Below, one piece after another: positions 45,756-57,078 of a stretch of DNA of 64,000 bases (positions are counted from its first letter, which is position 1; every line of letters starts with the position of its first letter). A model generated the notes under the pieces. The model worked only from the letters and a program-made list of their open reading frames with translations. It was not told the origin of the DNA and searched no databases. The stretch lies in the NCBI GenBank assembly GCA_026874595.1, contig CM049322.1:24465400-24529399 (forward strand). Direction: 5' to 3'. The position numbers were made by a program, and so were the translations under genes. Source of the stretch: Sipunculus nudus. Its lineage: Eukaryota; Annelida; Sipuncula; Golfingiida; Sipunculidae.

Positions 45756-45811
45756 TAGTATTAGCTTAAGTAATAGAGTATTTGATGCGACCCCTCCCGG
45801 CTACGCCCCTG
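44458..45811. mobile_element. Nested DNA-transposon-like inverted repeats
   Basis: Outer ends: CAGGGGCGTAGCC at 44458 and its exact inverse GGCTACGCCCCTG ending 45811, with cttgg immediately outside on both sides. Inner ends: CAGTAGCGTATCCAG at 44501 and CCGGATCCGTCACTG ending 45672, an imperfect inverted pair. CAGGGGCGTAGC-like ends are typical of hAT-type elements, but the 5-bp flanking match is shorter than the usual 8. A (TA)n tract (about 45694-45753) lies between the inner and outer right ends. No transposase frame. Confidence 0.55.
45694..45753. repeat. (TA)n microsatellite
   Basis: About 30 TA repeats. Confidence 0.97.
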
Positions 45812-46400
45812 CTTGGGTAGCTTTATCGTACACGTACAAGACGGGAACACCATTTACAATCACTTTTTTTATTTTTAGATTACATACTTATGTATTCCTC
45901 CGTAGTGTTTTCCCCAAATTAGCTTTAAATTTTTGTGCGATGGCTTTCTCGTACACAAGACTGATGGTGCTACCTACAGTGATTTTTGTAGAGTGTGTCC
46001 CTGCTATATCAGCCTTAAATTCTGCATATCCATAAATCTCGGATAGTCAGATGGCATACTCAGTATTTGGCTTTCAAACGGTTTTCAAGATTTGTTTATC
46101 GATGCAAACTGAATTAGGACCATACAAATGATCGTCAAACTGATTTGGTTCAATTAGGCTTAAACTTCATATTAACAAAATTTTAACCCGATAATAGATA
46201 CATAAATTATTTGGATTCCCCAGAAAATCCTAGCTACATCAGATCATCTTATAACAGTTATATATACATAGAGAATTTAAATATTTTAAAATGTAAATCA
46301 AATTTTTTGGTACAAAATCATTTGTACAAAACAACGCGGTATATTTTGCCTACAATAAGTATGCATCTATCAATAACATTTTCTTAAAATACATACATAT
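45812..46400. other. Intergenic, nothing recognised
   Basis: No supported feature. Confidence 0.4.
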
Positions 46401-46409
46401 ATCTCGAGG

Positions 46410-46920
46410 CGTTTTTAGCTAAGCTGACTGAAATTCCACTGAAGTAAAGGAATGGCGCTTTGTCCGTCGTGCGTCCGGCCGTCCGTTAGTAGGGCACAAT
46501 TCGTAACCGCTCAGCGTAGAAACCTGTATCTGAATATCCAGGGAGGTCCCTAACAAATCTCCTTGGAAACCTGAAATTAGGACACAGTGACCTATATCCT
46601 CCGAGCTATGGGGCTCGTTAGTACCCCCCAGAATAATTAAAAATTTGGTACAAAACCTCCAGTATCTTGATAATTTATGAATGGATTGTCCTGACTCTTG
46701 CCTTATTTATTGTCCATGGCTAGTTTAATCAGTTCCTGAAGTAAACCTGGTGTGTTTATTGATTATGATTGGTTTCTTCAGTTCCTGACAACTGGTAGCG
46801 CCACCTGTATCTTTTTTTGTTTATTCATCTTTCCTTTATTTTGAGACTGCTTAATTATATAATTGATACTTTCAGATTTGCAACTGTGGTTTCATCTGTG
46901 TCCTGAAACCTTGTGTGTTT
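46410..46920 (-). repeat. Family A copy, inverted
   Basis: Reads on the minus strand in the family A order: it begins at the 46.9 kb side and ends at about 46412 with 'cagcttagctaaaaac'. Recognisable phrases (plus strand) are 'tttagctaagctgactgaaa', 'gggcacaattcgtaacc', 'atccagggaggtcc', 'ctgaaattaggacacagtga' and 'agctatggggctcg'. Confidence 0.75.
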
Positions 46921-47034
46921 ATGAGGGCCCCGCTTGAATAAGCGGGAGCCCTATAGTAATCACCCTGTCTGTTCGTCTGTTTGTCTCTTTGTATGTCTGC
47001 CAAATTTGTTTCTTGATAATAACTCCAGTTAAGA

Positions 47035-47545
47035 TTGACTCCAAACAAGTTAGGGCTTTGTCGATGCCCCAAGACTCAACCCTGTTAAGTGAAGATAAGT
47101 TCAAGTCAACTCCTGATGAAACAGAAGCAGTGAGTGCCGTGTCGGACAGTCTAACACCAGTGTTGTCTGTTAAACGTGTCTCAAAGACTGAGGAAGACTT
47201 ATCAGAGATGCAAATAAATGGACTTTAGAAGAATGAAAATAAAAGAATCCTTACTGAACAGGAATTTATAAAAAAAAATAATGATGTTTAGCAGCTACGG
47301 TCAGAGAAACAGCACGTGGAGGCGGAGCTAAGTAAATTGCAAGAGGAGCATTCCGTGAATTGACAGAGTACAGGTTGATGGTAAAGGAGCTTGAGAGAGA
47401 ATTTCCATCGCTGAGAGAATATAAGGAATAGCAGCAGATTTTAAGGTGAGCCAGAAGCAGTTTGCTCTACAGCTGGAACGAGAAAGGAAGGCTGTTAAAA
47501 CATGTCAAGAAGCGGATGTTATTAGAGAAACGCTACAATACAACA
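47035..47545 (+). pseudogene. Decayed coiled-coil protein fragment
   Basis: Protein-like sequence in shifting frames: TEEDLSEMQINGL, a stop, NENKRILTEQEFIKKNN, a stop, QLRSEKQHVEAELSKLQEEH, then in other frames ELTEYRLMVKELERE and QFALQLERERKAVKTCQEAD. The heptad-like Leu/Glu/Lys content marks a coiled coil. At least four stops and several frame changes show it is broken. No introns are seen, so a retrocopy is possible. It runs directly into family B copy B3 at about 47545. Parent gene not recognised. Confidence 0.55.
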
Positions 47546-48772
47546 CTGTGCAAAAGTCATTGTAGGAGGCGACACCTTGTGTACGAGAAAGCCATCAAAG
47601 ATGCACTGACAGGTCAAAATATCAGGCCAATACATCAAACTTCTGTTGAGTCAGGTGCACTTGGCTGACTAGGCTTAGGTGAGAAAGGCATTGCCCCGAG
47701 TGAACCAGAACGAATTACTATCTGCAGCTACTGCACTGAGTGAACTCTTGACCTGCACCTGGCTGCACTGAGTGAACTCTTGACCTGTACTTGGCTGCAA
47801 TGAGTGAACTCTTGAGCTGTTGCATAATCTAATACAGTTTGCCGTCTGCCAAATCTATAAATAAATTCAGACTGACCTTTGGCATGTTGCCAAATCTGAA
47901 ACAGTTTGCAGTTTGCCAAGCTCTTCATTGATACAGACACAATCTGGGCCTGTTGGTAAATCTGTCACATACTGAATGACTTTGGCTGCAATACTTTTAT
48001 TCAAGTTGACATATTCATAAGATTTTTTATCATTTTTTTATAAACGGCGAAGTCCTTTCATTGTTAAAGGTACAATAATTCTGCCAAATATAATTTCAAT
48101 AAACTTGAACAAAGGCCTCCTAAGAATCATTTTTGAGCAATGTAACAGAAGCTGAAAAAAAAACAATTTTGCAGAAGAAGACTATTGCAGCCCTCATTTC
48201 GAAATAGGCTTACTAATGGCAACAAGATCAAATTCAGCTATCAATGACTCTACAAAAATCGATGAACTCAATATGTTCTTACACAATTGAAAAAACCCTA
48301 CCCTCGGATAATTCTTGTGAAAAATTAAAAAATTCAGCTAGGCAGTTTCATCATGAAAAATTTTAAGTTGAAAGAGGCTAAAATCATGTGACCAACATTT
48401 GTACAAATCTTGGTGATGCTAGCTCCTGTCCTTTATGAGATTGTTATATTAGTATGCTTACTTGACTAAGTTCAAATTCCTGTAATTCGGCCAAAATTCC
48501 TCAAACCCAATCCATTTGAACAACCTTGAGAGAGCTCATCTCTGGAATCATTTCTGTGAAATATTAAACAATTTGGCTGAATGATTTCAGAGAAGATTTT
48601 CACAGATTTTTTTTAGCTTTTCCCCTGTAAAATGTAAGTTAATACAGTTGGCGCCACAAAAGGTTAATCCCACAACATTTGATATGTGACAGAGTTTTGC
48701 ATATAATTTGGGGATGCTAGCTCCCACTTTTCCTGAGAAATTATGGAGAAATTAACCGATGGCCCTCGTACA
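47545..48772 (+). repeat. Family B copy B3, left part
   Basis: Parallels 28486-30120 ('tgtgcaaaagtcattgtagg', 'gagaaagccatcaaagatgc', 'ctgcactgagtgaactcttg', 'taattcggccaaaattcc', 'tttggctgaatga') up to 'ccctcgtacaaaaaaa', where the copy is interrupted; it resumes at 51556. Confidence 0.8.
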
Positions 48773-49146
48773 AAAAAAAAATGTTGACCGTTTATGATAT
48801 ATTTAGACACCAGATGGCGGTTCGTTGTCCGCCGAAAAAAAAAAACGTTCGTATGATGTGACAAGCAGCCAACCAGATGCCTATAAACAAACACTCGACA
48901 GGCATCCTGGCTCCGCCCATAGCTGCGCTTCAAGCGCCGCTTGACGAGAGTTTATGGTCGAATTTTAATTGCTCCCTCTTGATTCTCGCATCATCGACCG
49001 ATTCGATTATGACATTAGGACTGTGTTAGCGTAGCCATGTATCCGTTGTCTGCAGAACTGAAACCAGCCAGTGATGTGTACACGCAGCCTTTGTTGTTAC
49101 ATTTCGTTTGAATTACAGCTCTGCGGCCGGGCATCCTATGTGCCCA

Positions 49147-50153
49147 AGGCCCTAAGCAAACCAAGTCTGGGGCAATTAATTCTCTCTGAGCCTGTGGCCT
49201 ATTCAGACGGTTACCGGGGCGATGAGCTGTCACTCAAAACGAAATGAACATGATTGGCTACGTGTATTCATCGCTTGGCTGTGTCTACCAGCACAAGGTC
49301 TCATCTGATTGGACAAAAATACAGTGCTCCCCTCTGGTGTAGCAATTCAGGATACGAGGTCATAACAAACAGCGCTTACGATATAGGTAGTAGGCCTATA
49401 GGTAAAGCACTGTGTAAAAAGCGTACCCCAACACCTCAATTTCAACTAGAATACGGGTAGTCGACAAGCGACTACGTGTATCCGCCAAAATCAGAGTAGG
49501 ACGGGTGAAGTGAGGCATGGATTGAGTGGCAAGGGGAAATAGAGTCAGATGTGTTACATATTAGCATGGATGTCTGCCACGTAAACATGGCTGTAGGTGG
49601 CGCCACCTGTTATTTGAACGAGAAACTATCCAAGATGTATTCACATGCAAAATTTCAGGTGGAAATGTCAAACCACTGCCGAGATATGAGTGAATTTATC
49701 CCACAGCAGACAAACAGATGGACTCTATACAAAAACGATCGCAGGTGGCGCCACCAGTTTCTTGTATGAGAAAGAGTTATGCGGGATCCAAACACATGCA
49801 TCACTTCAGGTATGTACGTCAAACCAGTCGGGAGAAATTAGCAATGATATCTGCAGCATGAACATGAATGTTGGTGGCGCCACCTGTCATAAAATCAAGA
49901 AAGCTATCCAGGATGTATACGCAAGCCAAATTTCAGGTGAATAAGTCGAACCACTGCTGAGATATGAGTGATTTTAACCAAAGTCCAACGAACTGATGGA
50001 CGCTATGCAAAAATGGTTGAAGGTGGCGCCACCAGTTTCTTGTATGATAAAGAGATATGCGAGATCTAAACACATGCAAATTTTCAGGAAGATACGTCCA
50101 ACCAGTCCGGAGATATAAGAATGGTTGTCTGCAGCGTGAACGTGAATTTAGGT
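49147..50153. repeat. ~1-kb tandem duplication in family C, copy 1
   Basis: Starts 'ggccctaagcaaac' and is repeated at 50154 with a 1006-1007 bp offset and high identity. Copy 2 lacks about 60 bp around 'ggattgagtggcaagggg'. Confidence 0.9.
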
Positions 50154-51110
50154 GGCCCTAAGCAAACAACATCTGGGGCAATTAATTCTCTCTGAGCCTG
50201 TGGCCTGTTCAGACGGTTACCGGGGCGATGAGCTGTCACTCAAAACGAAATGAACATGATTGGCTACGTGTATTCATCGCTTGGCTGTGTCTACCAGCAG
50301 AAGGTCTCATCTGATTGGACACAAATACAGTGCTCCCCTCTGGTGTAGCAATTCAGGATACGAGGTCATAACAAACAGCGCTTACGATATAGGTAGTAGG
50401 CCTATAGATAAAGTACTGTGTAAAAAGCGTACCCCAACACCTCAATTTCAACTAGAATACGGGTAGTCGACAAGCGACTACGTGTATCCGCCAAAATCAG
50501 AGTAGGACGGGTGAAGTGCCACGTAAACATGGCTGTAGGTGGCGCCACCTGTTATTTGAACGAGAAACTATCCAAGATGTATACACATGCAAAATTTCAG
50601 GTGGAAATGTCAAACCACTGCCGAGATATGAGTGAATTTATCCCACAGCAGAAAAACAGATGGACTCTATACAAAAACGATTGCAGGTGGCGCCACCAGT
50701 TTCTTGTATGATAAAGAGTTATGCGGGATCCAAACACATGCATCACTTCAGGTATGTACTTCAAACCAGTCGGGAGAAATTAGCATGGATATCTGCAGCA
50801 TGAACGTGAATGTAGGTGGCGCCACCTGTCATAAAATCAAGAAAGCTATCCAGGATGTATACGCAAGCCAAATTTTAGGTGAATAAGTCGAACCACTGCT
50901 GATATATGAGTGATTTTAACCAAAGTCCAACGAACTGATGAACGCTGTGCAAAAATGGTTGCAGGTGGCGCCACCAGTTTCTTGTATGATAAAGAGCTAT
51001 GTGAGATCTAAACACATGCAATTTTTCAGGAAGATACGTCTAACCAGTCCGGAGATATAAGCATGGTTGTCTGTAACGTGAATGTAGGTGGCGCCACCTG
51101 TCATAAAATC
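50154..51110. repeat. ~1-kb tandem duplication in family C, copy 2
   Basis: Second copy, slightly shorter owing to the internal deletion. Modules with GGTGGCGCCACC continue past it to about 51250. Confidence 0.9.
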
Positions 51111-51555
51111 AATAAAAATATCAAGGATGTATATGCATGAAGAATTTCAGGTGAATTAGTCAAACCACTGCAGAGATATGAGTGATTTGAACCAAAGGCA
51201 GACGAACAGATGGACGCTGTGCAAAAATGGCTGCAGGTGGCGCCACCATTTTTGTGTATGTTATAAAGCTACATTTGTGTAAATTTTTTTTCCTGATTGG
51301 TCAAACGAGTCCGAAGATATGTGCGTTAATGTGTCCAAACAGACGCACAGATGGACGCACTGGAGAGAGGAAAGGTCAAAGGTCTACGCCGAATGGTTAG
51401 GCACCTGTCCACATGTGACCCGATAATTTGTGTAAGTTTCGAAAAAATCGGTCCAGTAGTCTCAGAGGATTTCTACGGAAACGAATACGGCGGCGGCGGC
51501 GGCGGAACCCGGTCAAAAACATTGTATCCGCAAAACTTTGTTTTGGCGGATACAA

Positions 51556-51972
51556 ATATATGAGTCATGTGATCAACATTTGCATAAAATTTGGTGATGA
51601 TAGCACCAGCCGTTTCTGATATTGTAATTTTATGATCCTTTTTTTCGGACAAATGGTTAAGTTCAGCTTCCTGTAACTCGGCCAAAATTCACCGAACTAG
51701 AACCAGTCGAACAAACTGGATGGTTCCAGAGACTATTTCTGTAAAATATTGAACAATTTGGCCTGACAGTTAGCTATCTTTCTATAAAATCTTAATAATG
51801 GAGATAGCAAACAAATAAGTTCAATCCGATAAGTGTTTGACATGTGACTGATTCTTCCGTAAGATTTGACGCTGCTAGCTCGAACGGTTTTTGAAATGGC
51901 TTAGGTTAACGTACAGTGGACGCCGGACGGACGACGCCGCGCCATCGCATAAGCTCACATGTTCGCTAAAAA
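51556..51972 (+). repeat. Family B copy B3, right part
   Basis: Resumes at 'atatgagtcatgtgatcaac', matching 30160 onwards, and ends 'ccatcgcataagctcacatg' plus 'ttcgctaaaaaa'. Confidence 0.8.
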
Positions 51973-51974
51973 AA

Positions 51975-52265
51975 AAAGGAGAGTAATAGGAGAGTAATTC
52001 ATATCAGACATCCACTCTAGGATGAGTGGAAATGATGGGTGAGAGCCATATAGCATCTACGATTCGCCGGTGGTTTTTTGCCTCCTCTGCATTGTGCATT
52101 TGGGGGGGGGGGGGGCGCCGCCAACTCGCGACTTGCCAGAGTCATGTAAGTGTAATCATGGAGCACCACGTGAAGGTGGCTTGCATGATGGAAGAAGCAT
52201 CAAGCTAGGGCATTTCATGCCCTTTAAGTTAGACGTATTACCGTTCCTTGCTCCCTACCCCTGCA
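51975..52265. other. Spacer, no supported gene
   Basis: Contains a G-run near 52105 and two short overlapping open frames without recognisable features. Confidence 0.4.
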
Positions 52266-52267
52266 GT

Positions 52268-53810
52268 GCAAAACAAGTGACCCATGGGTCATGTCGCCCA
52301 GCTAACTGGGAAGAGATTTGCAAAAGGAAATTTTATCATCTTAATGGTAGTATATACCCATTCAACTGAAGCATCAAACAGATTAACCAACAGGCTGAGA
52401 TTGTGTCTGTATTAATATATCTAAAAAATAGAGAAAAAGTGCGTAAACTTTAAAAGAAATACAGGTGGCTCCACCAGTCTGCAGAAACTAATAAAAACAC
52501 TTAATGGTCAATATCCATGCAACGAAGCATGGTGGTCTCTGGATTAGTTGTTCAGATACTTCAGCTTTTGAATCAAATTTTCCATTATTCTGAGGGATAC
52601 TTTGGAGTGCTATAGCTGGGAGGATATGGGTAACAGAGACCTAATTTCAGGTTTCCACAGACACTTTTCATGGGCGTCCTTGCATGACAAGAATGAAGAT
52701 TCTAGGTCCAGTTGTTACAATTTGTACCCTGTTGACAGATAACTACATCTTTAAAGGTCTCAAAAATAGAGAAAAAAAATTGTTAAAATTTGAAAAAAAA
52801 TAGAGGTGGCGCACCCAGTCTGCTGAAACTGATGGAACACGTCATGATCAGTATGTATGCCAAAAATCATGAGCATCAGTGTTGTAGTTATTGAGATACT
52901 GGAGTTTTTCTATCAAATTTTTCATTATTCTGGGGGGTATTTTGGAGCCATACAGCTTAATGGATATGGGTAACAGAGACCTAATTTAAGGTTTCCATGG
53001 AGATTTTTCATGGGTCTCCCTGTGTGTAAAGAATGAAGATTCTAGGTCCAGTTGTTATGATCTGTGCCCTGTTAACAGATGTTAATATTTTTAAAGGTCT
53101 CAAAAATAGAGAAAAAAAAATCGAAAAAAAGCCCGAACAAATACATGTGGTGCCACCAGGCTGCAGAAACTGATGAAACACTCCATGATCAATATCCATG
53201 CAAACAATTATGGTGATCTCTGCATTAGTTGTTCAGATACTTCAGCTTTTGTATCAAATTTTCCATTATGCTGAGCTGTACTTTGGAGTGCCATAGCTCA
53301 AAGGATATGGGTAACAGAGACCTAATTCCAGGTTTCCATGGAGACTTTTCATGGGTCTCCCTGTGTGTCAAGAATAAAGATTCTAGGTCCAGTCGTTACA
53401 ATTTGAACCCTGTTGACAGATAACTACATCATTAAAGGTCTCAAAAATAGAGAAAAAAATTGTAAAAATTTGAAAAATACAGGAGGCGCCACCAGTCTGC
53501 AGAAACTGATGAAACATCTCATGATCAATATGTATGCCAAAAATCATGACCATCAGTGATGTAGTTAATCAGATATTGAAGTTTTTTTATGAAATTTTTG
53601 ACTATTATGGGGGGGGGGGGGTACTTTGGGGCCCCATAGCTCAAAGGATATGGGTAACAGAGACCTAATTCAAGGTTTCCATGGAGACTTTTCATAGGTC
53701 TCTAAGAATGTCAAGAATGAAGATTCTAGGTCCAGTCTTTACGATTTGTGCCCTGTTAACAGATGTTCACATTTTTAAAGGTCTCAAAAATAGAGAAAAC
53801 AATTCGTAAA
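52268..53810 (+). repeat. Family A with four ~330-bp internal modules
   Basis: 5' signature 'aacaagtgacccatgggtca' at about 52272, then tandem modules at about 52440, 52780, 53095 and 53440, each with 'ggtctcaaaaatagagaaaa', 'ccaccagtctgcagaaactg', 'ggatatgggtaacagagacc' and 'gattctaggtccagt'. The fourth is interrupted by the Helitron-like element; the remainder is at 55011-55228. Confidence 0.8.
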
Positions 53811-55010
53811 CTAGATGTGTCGGAACGACACGAATGCCCCCGCCTGGGGCAAATTAGAAACATTTGGTAATTTTGGAAAATTTTTTAAGTTCAGGAGGTG
53901 TCGTATGGTCAAAAGTAGGTCAACGGGGACGAAACGCGAACTCGATCTGTAACTGGTCATTATCTGGCCACACATAAAAAATCAGGGTGGTGTCTGCAGG
54001 CATTGCGGAAAAAAAGTCCGTACATATGCATTTGTTATGAAAATTTCTATTTTTCATGAAACTTTCTATATTCAGGAGCAGTCAAGGTCAAAAGTAAGTC
54101 AACTGGGACAAAACAAGAACTTGATCTGTAGATGGTCATTATCTGCCCACACACCAAAAATCAGGCCCGTATCTGCAGTCATTGCGAAAAAAAGTCCGTA
54201 CATGTGCACTTGTCATGAAAATTTATATTTTCTATGAAATTTTCTAGGTTAGTGCACTGTCAAACAGTCAAAAGTAGGTCAACTGGGACAAAACGTGAAC
54301 TCGATCTGTAACTGGTCATTATCTGCCCACGCACCAAAAATCAGGCCAATATCTGCAGGCATTGCGAAAAAAAGTCTGTACATGTGTATTTGTCATGAAC
54401 ATTTCTATTTTTCATGAAATTTTCTATGTTCAAGAGCTGTAAAACGGTCAAAAGTAGGTCAACTGGGACGAAATGCGAACTTGATCTGTAACTGGTCAGT
54501 ATCTGCCCACACACCAAAAATCAGGCCAATATCTGCAGGCATTGTGAAAAAAGTCCGTACATGTGTATTTGTCATGAAAATTTCTATTTTTCATGAAATT
54601 TTCTATGTACAGGAGCCGTAAAATGGTCAAAAGAGGGTCAACTGGGACAAAACGCGAACCCGATCTATAACTGGTCAATATCTGCCCACACACCAACAAT
54701 CAGGCCAATATCTGCAGGCATTGCGAAAAAAAGTCCGTACATGTGTATTTGTCATGAAAATTTCTATTTTTCATGAAATTTTCTAAGTTTAGGAGCCGTA
54801 AAACGGTCAAAAGTAGGTCAACCGGGACTAAACGCGAACTCGATCTGTAACTGGTCATTATCTGCCCACACACCAAAAATCAGGCCAATATCTGCAGGCA
54901 TTGCGAAAAAAAAGTACAACTGTTTGATTTCGGAATGACGGAATCACGGAATGACTGAAGGATGGACATGGGTAAAACTATATGCCCCAGCCACTTTGTG
55001 GCGGGGGCAT
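53811..55010 (-). mobile_element. Helitron-like element with 180-bp satellite core
   Basis: Inserted in a family A module. On the minus strand the 3' end shows a hairpin GTGTCGTTCCGACAC (plus 53831-53817) followed by ATCTAG and then host T; a hairpin a few bases before a CTRR end, with T next, is the Helitron signature. The other end has a second hairpin, TGCCCC/GGGGCA with GCCAC/GTGGC arms (54983-55009). ATGCCCCCGCC occurs near both ends as a subterminal inverted repeat. There is no helicase or Rep gene, so it is non-autonomous. Assignment to a specific Helitron subgroup is open. Confidence 0.65.
53830..54915. repeat. 180-bp tandem repeat, ~6 units
   Basis: 'attgcgaaaaaaagtccgta' or a variant recurs at about 54001, 54180, 54361, 54541, 54720 and 54901, giving a 180-bp period. 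Units carry 'gtcatgaaaatttctatttt', 'ggtcaaaagtaggtcaact' and 'gatctgtaactggtcatt'. It forms the core of the Helitron-like element. Confidence 0.95.
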
Positions 55011-55228
55011 AAAAATCGAAAAATACAGGTGGCGCCACCAGTCTGCAGAAACTGATGAAACATCTCATGATCAATATGTATGCCAAAAATCATGACCATC
55101 AGTGATGTAGTTAATCAGATATTGAAGTTTCTTTATGAAATATATGACTATTCTGGGGGGTACTTTGGGGCCCCATAGCTCGAAGGATGTGGGTACCATG
55201 GAGACTTTTCATAGGCCTCTCAGAATAT
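55011..55228 (+). repeat. Family A module remainder
   Basis: Continues the interrupted module ('caggtggcgccaccagtctg', 'atgtatgccaaaaatcatga') and stops matching the other modules at about 55226-55230, where the LTR retroelement begins. Confidence 0.8.
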
Positions 55229-55990
55229 CTATCACCAGGATATAGTTCCAGTATATATTTGACTTATTTTATGCAGCTAAGATTTGTTTCATAATTAAGG
55301 TTTTGTATGATATTGTATTTTATTGCATAGACTTAATTGAAGCATATGACTAATTATATGATGAACATACATGTTCATGTGTATATTCTATAATAATTGT
55401 ATTCACACCTTAAAATATGAAAGTATGAATATGAATGTAACCTACAACAATCAGCTATTCAATAATTCAATGTGTAAACATGTATAGTCATGCATCTGGT
55501 CACGCCTGGACTCTTACTAGGACAAACTGTCATTTCAGGTCTAAGTTATGTTTAGCAAAGTGTCAGACTTGTGGCTGATTAGAATTAGGAAGTCAATACA
55601 AAGGTTACCTAATTACTGGGTTCACACTGAAATTTAATCTTGTAAGAATCTGTAAGGCCCCAGCTAACCTCACACCTAACAGGTGCCACTAAAATTATTG
55701 CAGTTGAAGGTAATTAACGTCCAGGGTAATTAATATTAGTGTGGTGTTCAAACCCTGATTGTGGCAGGGTTACTAATTATGAGTGTGTAATAATCAGTCA
55801 GGCATGAGATAGGAATTGCACCTTGACTGACAAAGGAAATGTATATATATGTTGGAACATTTTCATTCAGGCAGTGATAGCCTGGGCTGTACAACTACGA
55901 GAATAAAGATATTATATATACTTCACTGACTTGTGGATTCTGCCAGCTACAACTACACAACATCATAACCACTCGGCGATAGTTGGGGAG
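55229..55990 (+). repeat. 5' LTR of Ty3/gypsy-type element (limits approximate)
   Basis: The left limit is where the family A module breaks off. Inside are a TATA box (TATATATA at about 55842-55849) and AATAAA at 55902-55907, in the order expected of U3-R. The right limit lies somewhere between 55960 and 55990, before the gag leader. The 3' LTR is outside the window, so the ends cannot be fixed by comparison, and no tRNA primer match was recognised. Confidence 0.6.
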
Positions 55991-56082
55991 AATCCGGACT
56001 GCGATCCAACATAAGGTTAGAAGTACATGTATAATGTGTACCTTTCTCAAATGCCAAGCTACAGACATTTAAACTATAACAT

Positions 56083-57060
56083 ATGAATACTAGAGGAACA
56101 ACAAGAACTGTAACTATGGACCCAGAAACCGTGGCTAAAAGCATAGTGCCATTTAATGGACATCAAGATGCTGATTTGTGGATGGACAGGTTTAACCTGA
56201 TTTCATCACTTAAAGATTGGGACGTAACATCACAAAGCAAAAATTTTCCACTCTATTTAGAACTGGGGAGTGATGCCGACAAATGGTATAGTCAGCTGAA
56301 AAGTGATACCAAGAACAATTTTGAAAAAACAAGGAAAGCATTCCTTGAACGTTACAGTACCAGATGCCAAACCATGACTGGTGCTATGAATCTCCTGGAC
56401 AGGAAACTTAACCCAGGTGAATCTATTGACAGCTACATAAGAGCTATGGAAGACCTTGCTTATAAAGCAAGGAAAAATGAAATAGAACTAGTAGAAGCAA
56501 TTATGCATGGCCTACCAAACAAAGCTAGAAGCATAATTGCCATTAAAGAGCCAAAACCCACCGTAAGTGCTATATTAAAAGCTTTAAAAACCAGTGAAGC
56601 TTCTGGGCACTTTCAAGTGACATTTCATGAAAATAGTTTGAATGACACTTTGATACAGTCAATCCAGACCCTACAGACAACGGTCAGAGATTTGTCGCTG
56701 AGTGTAGAACAAGTGCGAAGGACTCAGGAAAAGGCAGAAGTGGCAGAACTGACATCAACCCACAGGCACAGTCGTGAACAGTCACCATACCACAGAGGAA
56801 GGTCACCTGGCAGGCGTGATGATGACAGGCATTTCTACAAAAGAAGTCAGACTCCTAGCCCTTATAGAAACAAGCATTATAATAACAGTTACAGAGATAG
56901 TAGAAATGACAGGTTTACTTACAAGAACTGTTATAGATGTAACTTGGGTCCTCACCCACCAGAAAAATGTAAATACAAAAACAAATTTTGTTCACATTGT
57001 AAGAAACAGGGACATATTATTTCAGCCTGTAGAACAGCTTTGAGACAAAACCTAGAATAG
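56083..57060 (+). CDS. gag: Gag-like structural protein
   Basis: 325 residues. The N-terminal two thirds match the retrotransposon gag pattern: PFNGHQDADLWMDRF near residue 25, then W-Y near 67 and the F-L-E-R-Y / L-N-P-G-E-S-I-D-S-Y-I segment that forms the capsid-like core. A basic Arg/Ser/His-rich stretch (about 225-280) precedes two canonical zinc knuckles CX2CX4HX4C (CYRC...HPPEKC and CSHC...HIISAC, about 283-318), which bind RNA. The start chosen is the first ATG; a second at 56116 (MDPETV) is possible. It ends with TAG at 57058-57060, and the same frame stays open after it into the protease leader. Confidence 0.9.
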   Translation: MNTRGTTRTVTMDPETVAKSIVPFNGHQDADLWMDRFNLISSLKDWDVTSQSKNFPLYLELGSDADKWYSQLKSDTKNNFEKTRKAFLERYSTRCQTMTGAMNLLDRKLNPGESIDSYIRAMEDLAYKARKNEIELVEAIMHGLPNKARSIIAIKEPKPTVSAILKALKTSEASGHFQVTFHENSLNDTLIQSIQTLQTTVRDLSLSVEQVRRTQEKAEVAELTSTHRHSREQSPYHRGRSPGRRDDDRHFYKRSQTPSPYRNKHYNNSYRDSRNDRFTYKNCYRCNLGPHPPEKCKYKNKFCSHCKKQGHIISACRTALRQNLE

Positions 57061-57078
57061 GGGTTACAGTCTGTTTCA

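Larger units (their letters stand above)
48773..51555. mobile_element. Family C element inserted in family B copy
   Basis: About 2.78 kb with no counterpart in copy B1, where the flanking sequences are about 30 bp apart. It consists of a unique left part, a tandem duplication of about 1 kb, and many palindromic modules. The right end has TTGTATCCGC and the inverse GCGGATACAA within 30 bp of each other, just before family B resumes. No coding capacity. Class unknown. Confidence 0.65.

Noticed and set aside
49254-50886. Paired ORFs of 66-84 codons in family C
   Set aside because: They repeat only because of the 1-kb duplication and read across palindromic repeat modules.
55960-56010. A tRNA primer-binding site for the large retroelement
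   Set aside because: TGG-starting candidates near 55984 do not match any tRNA 3' end I know well, so none is annotated.
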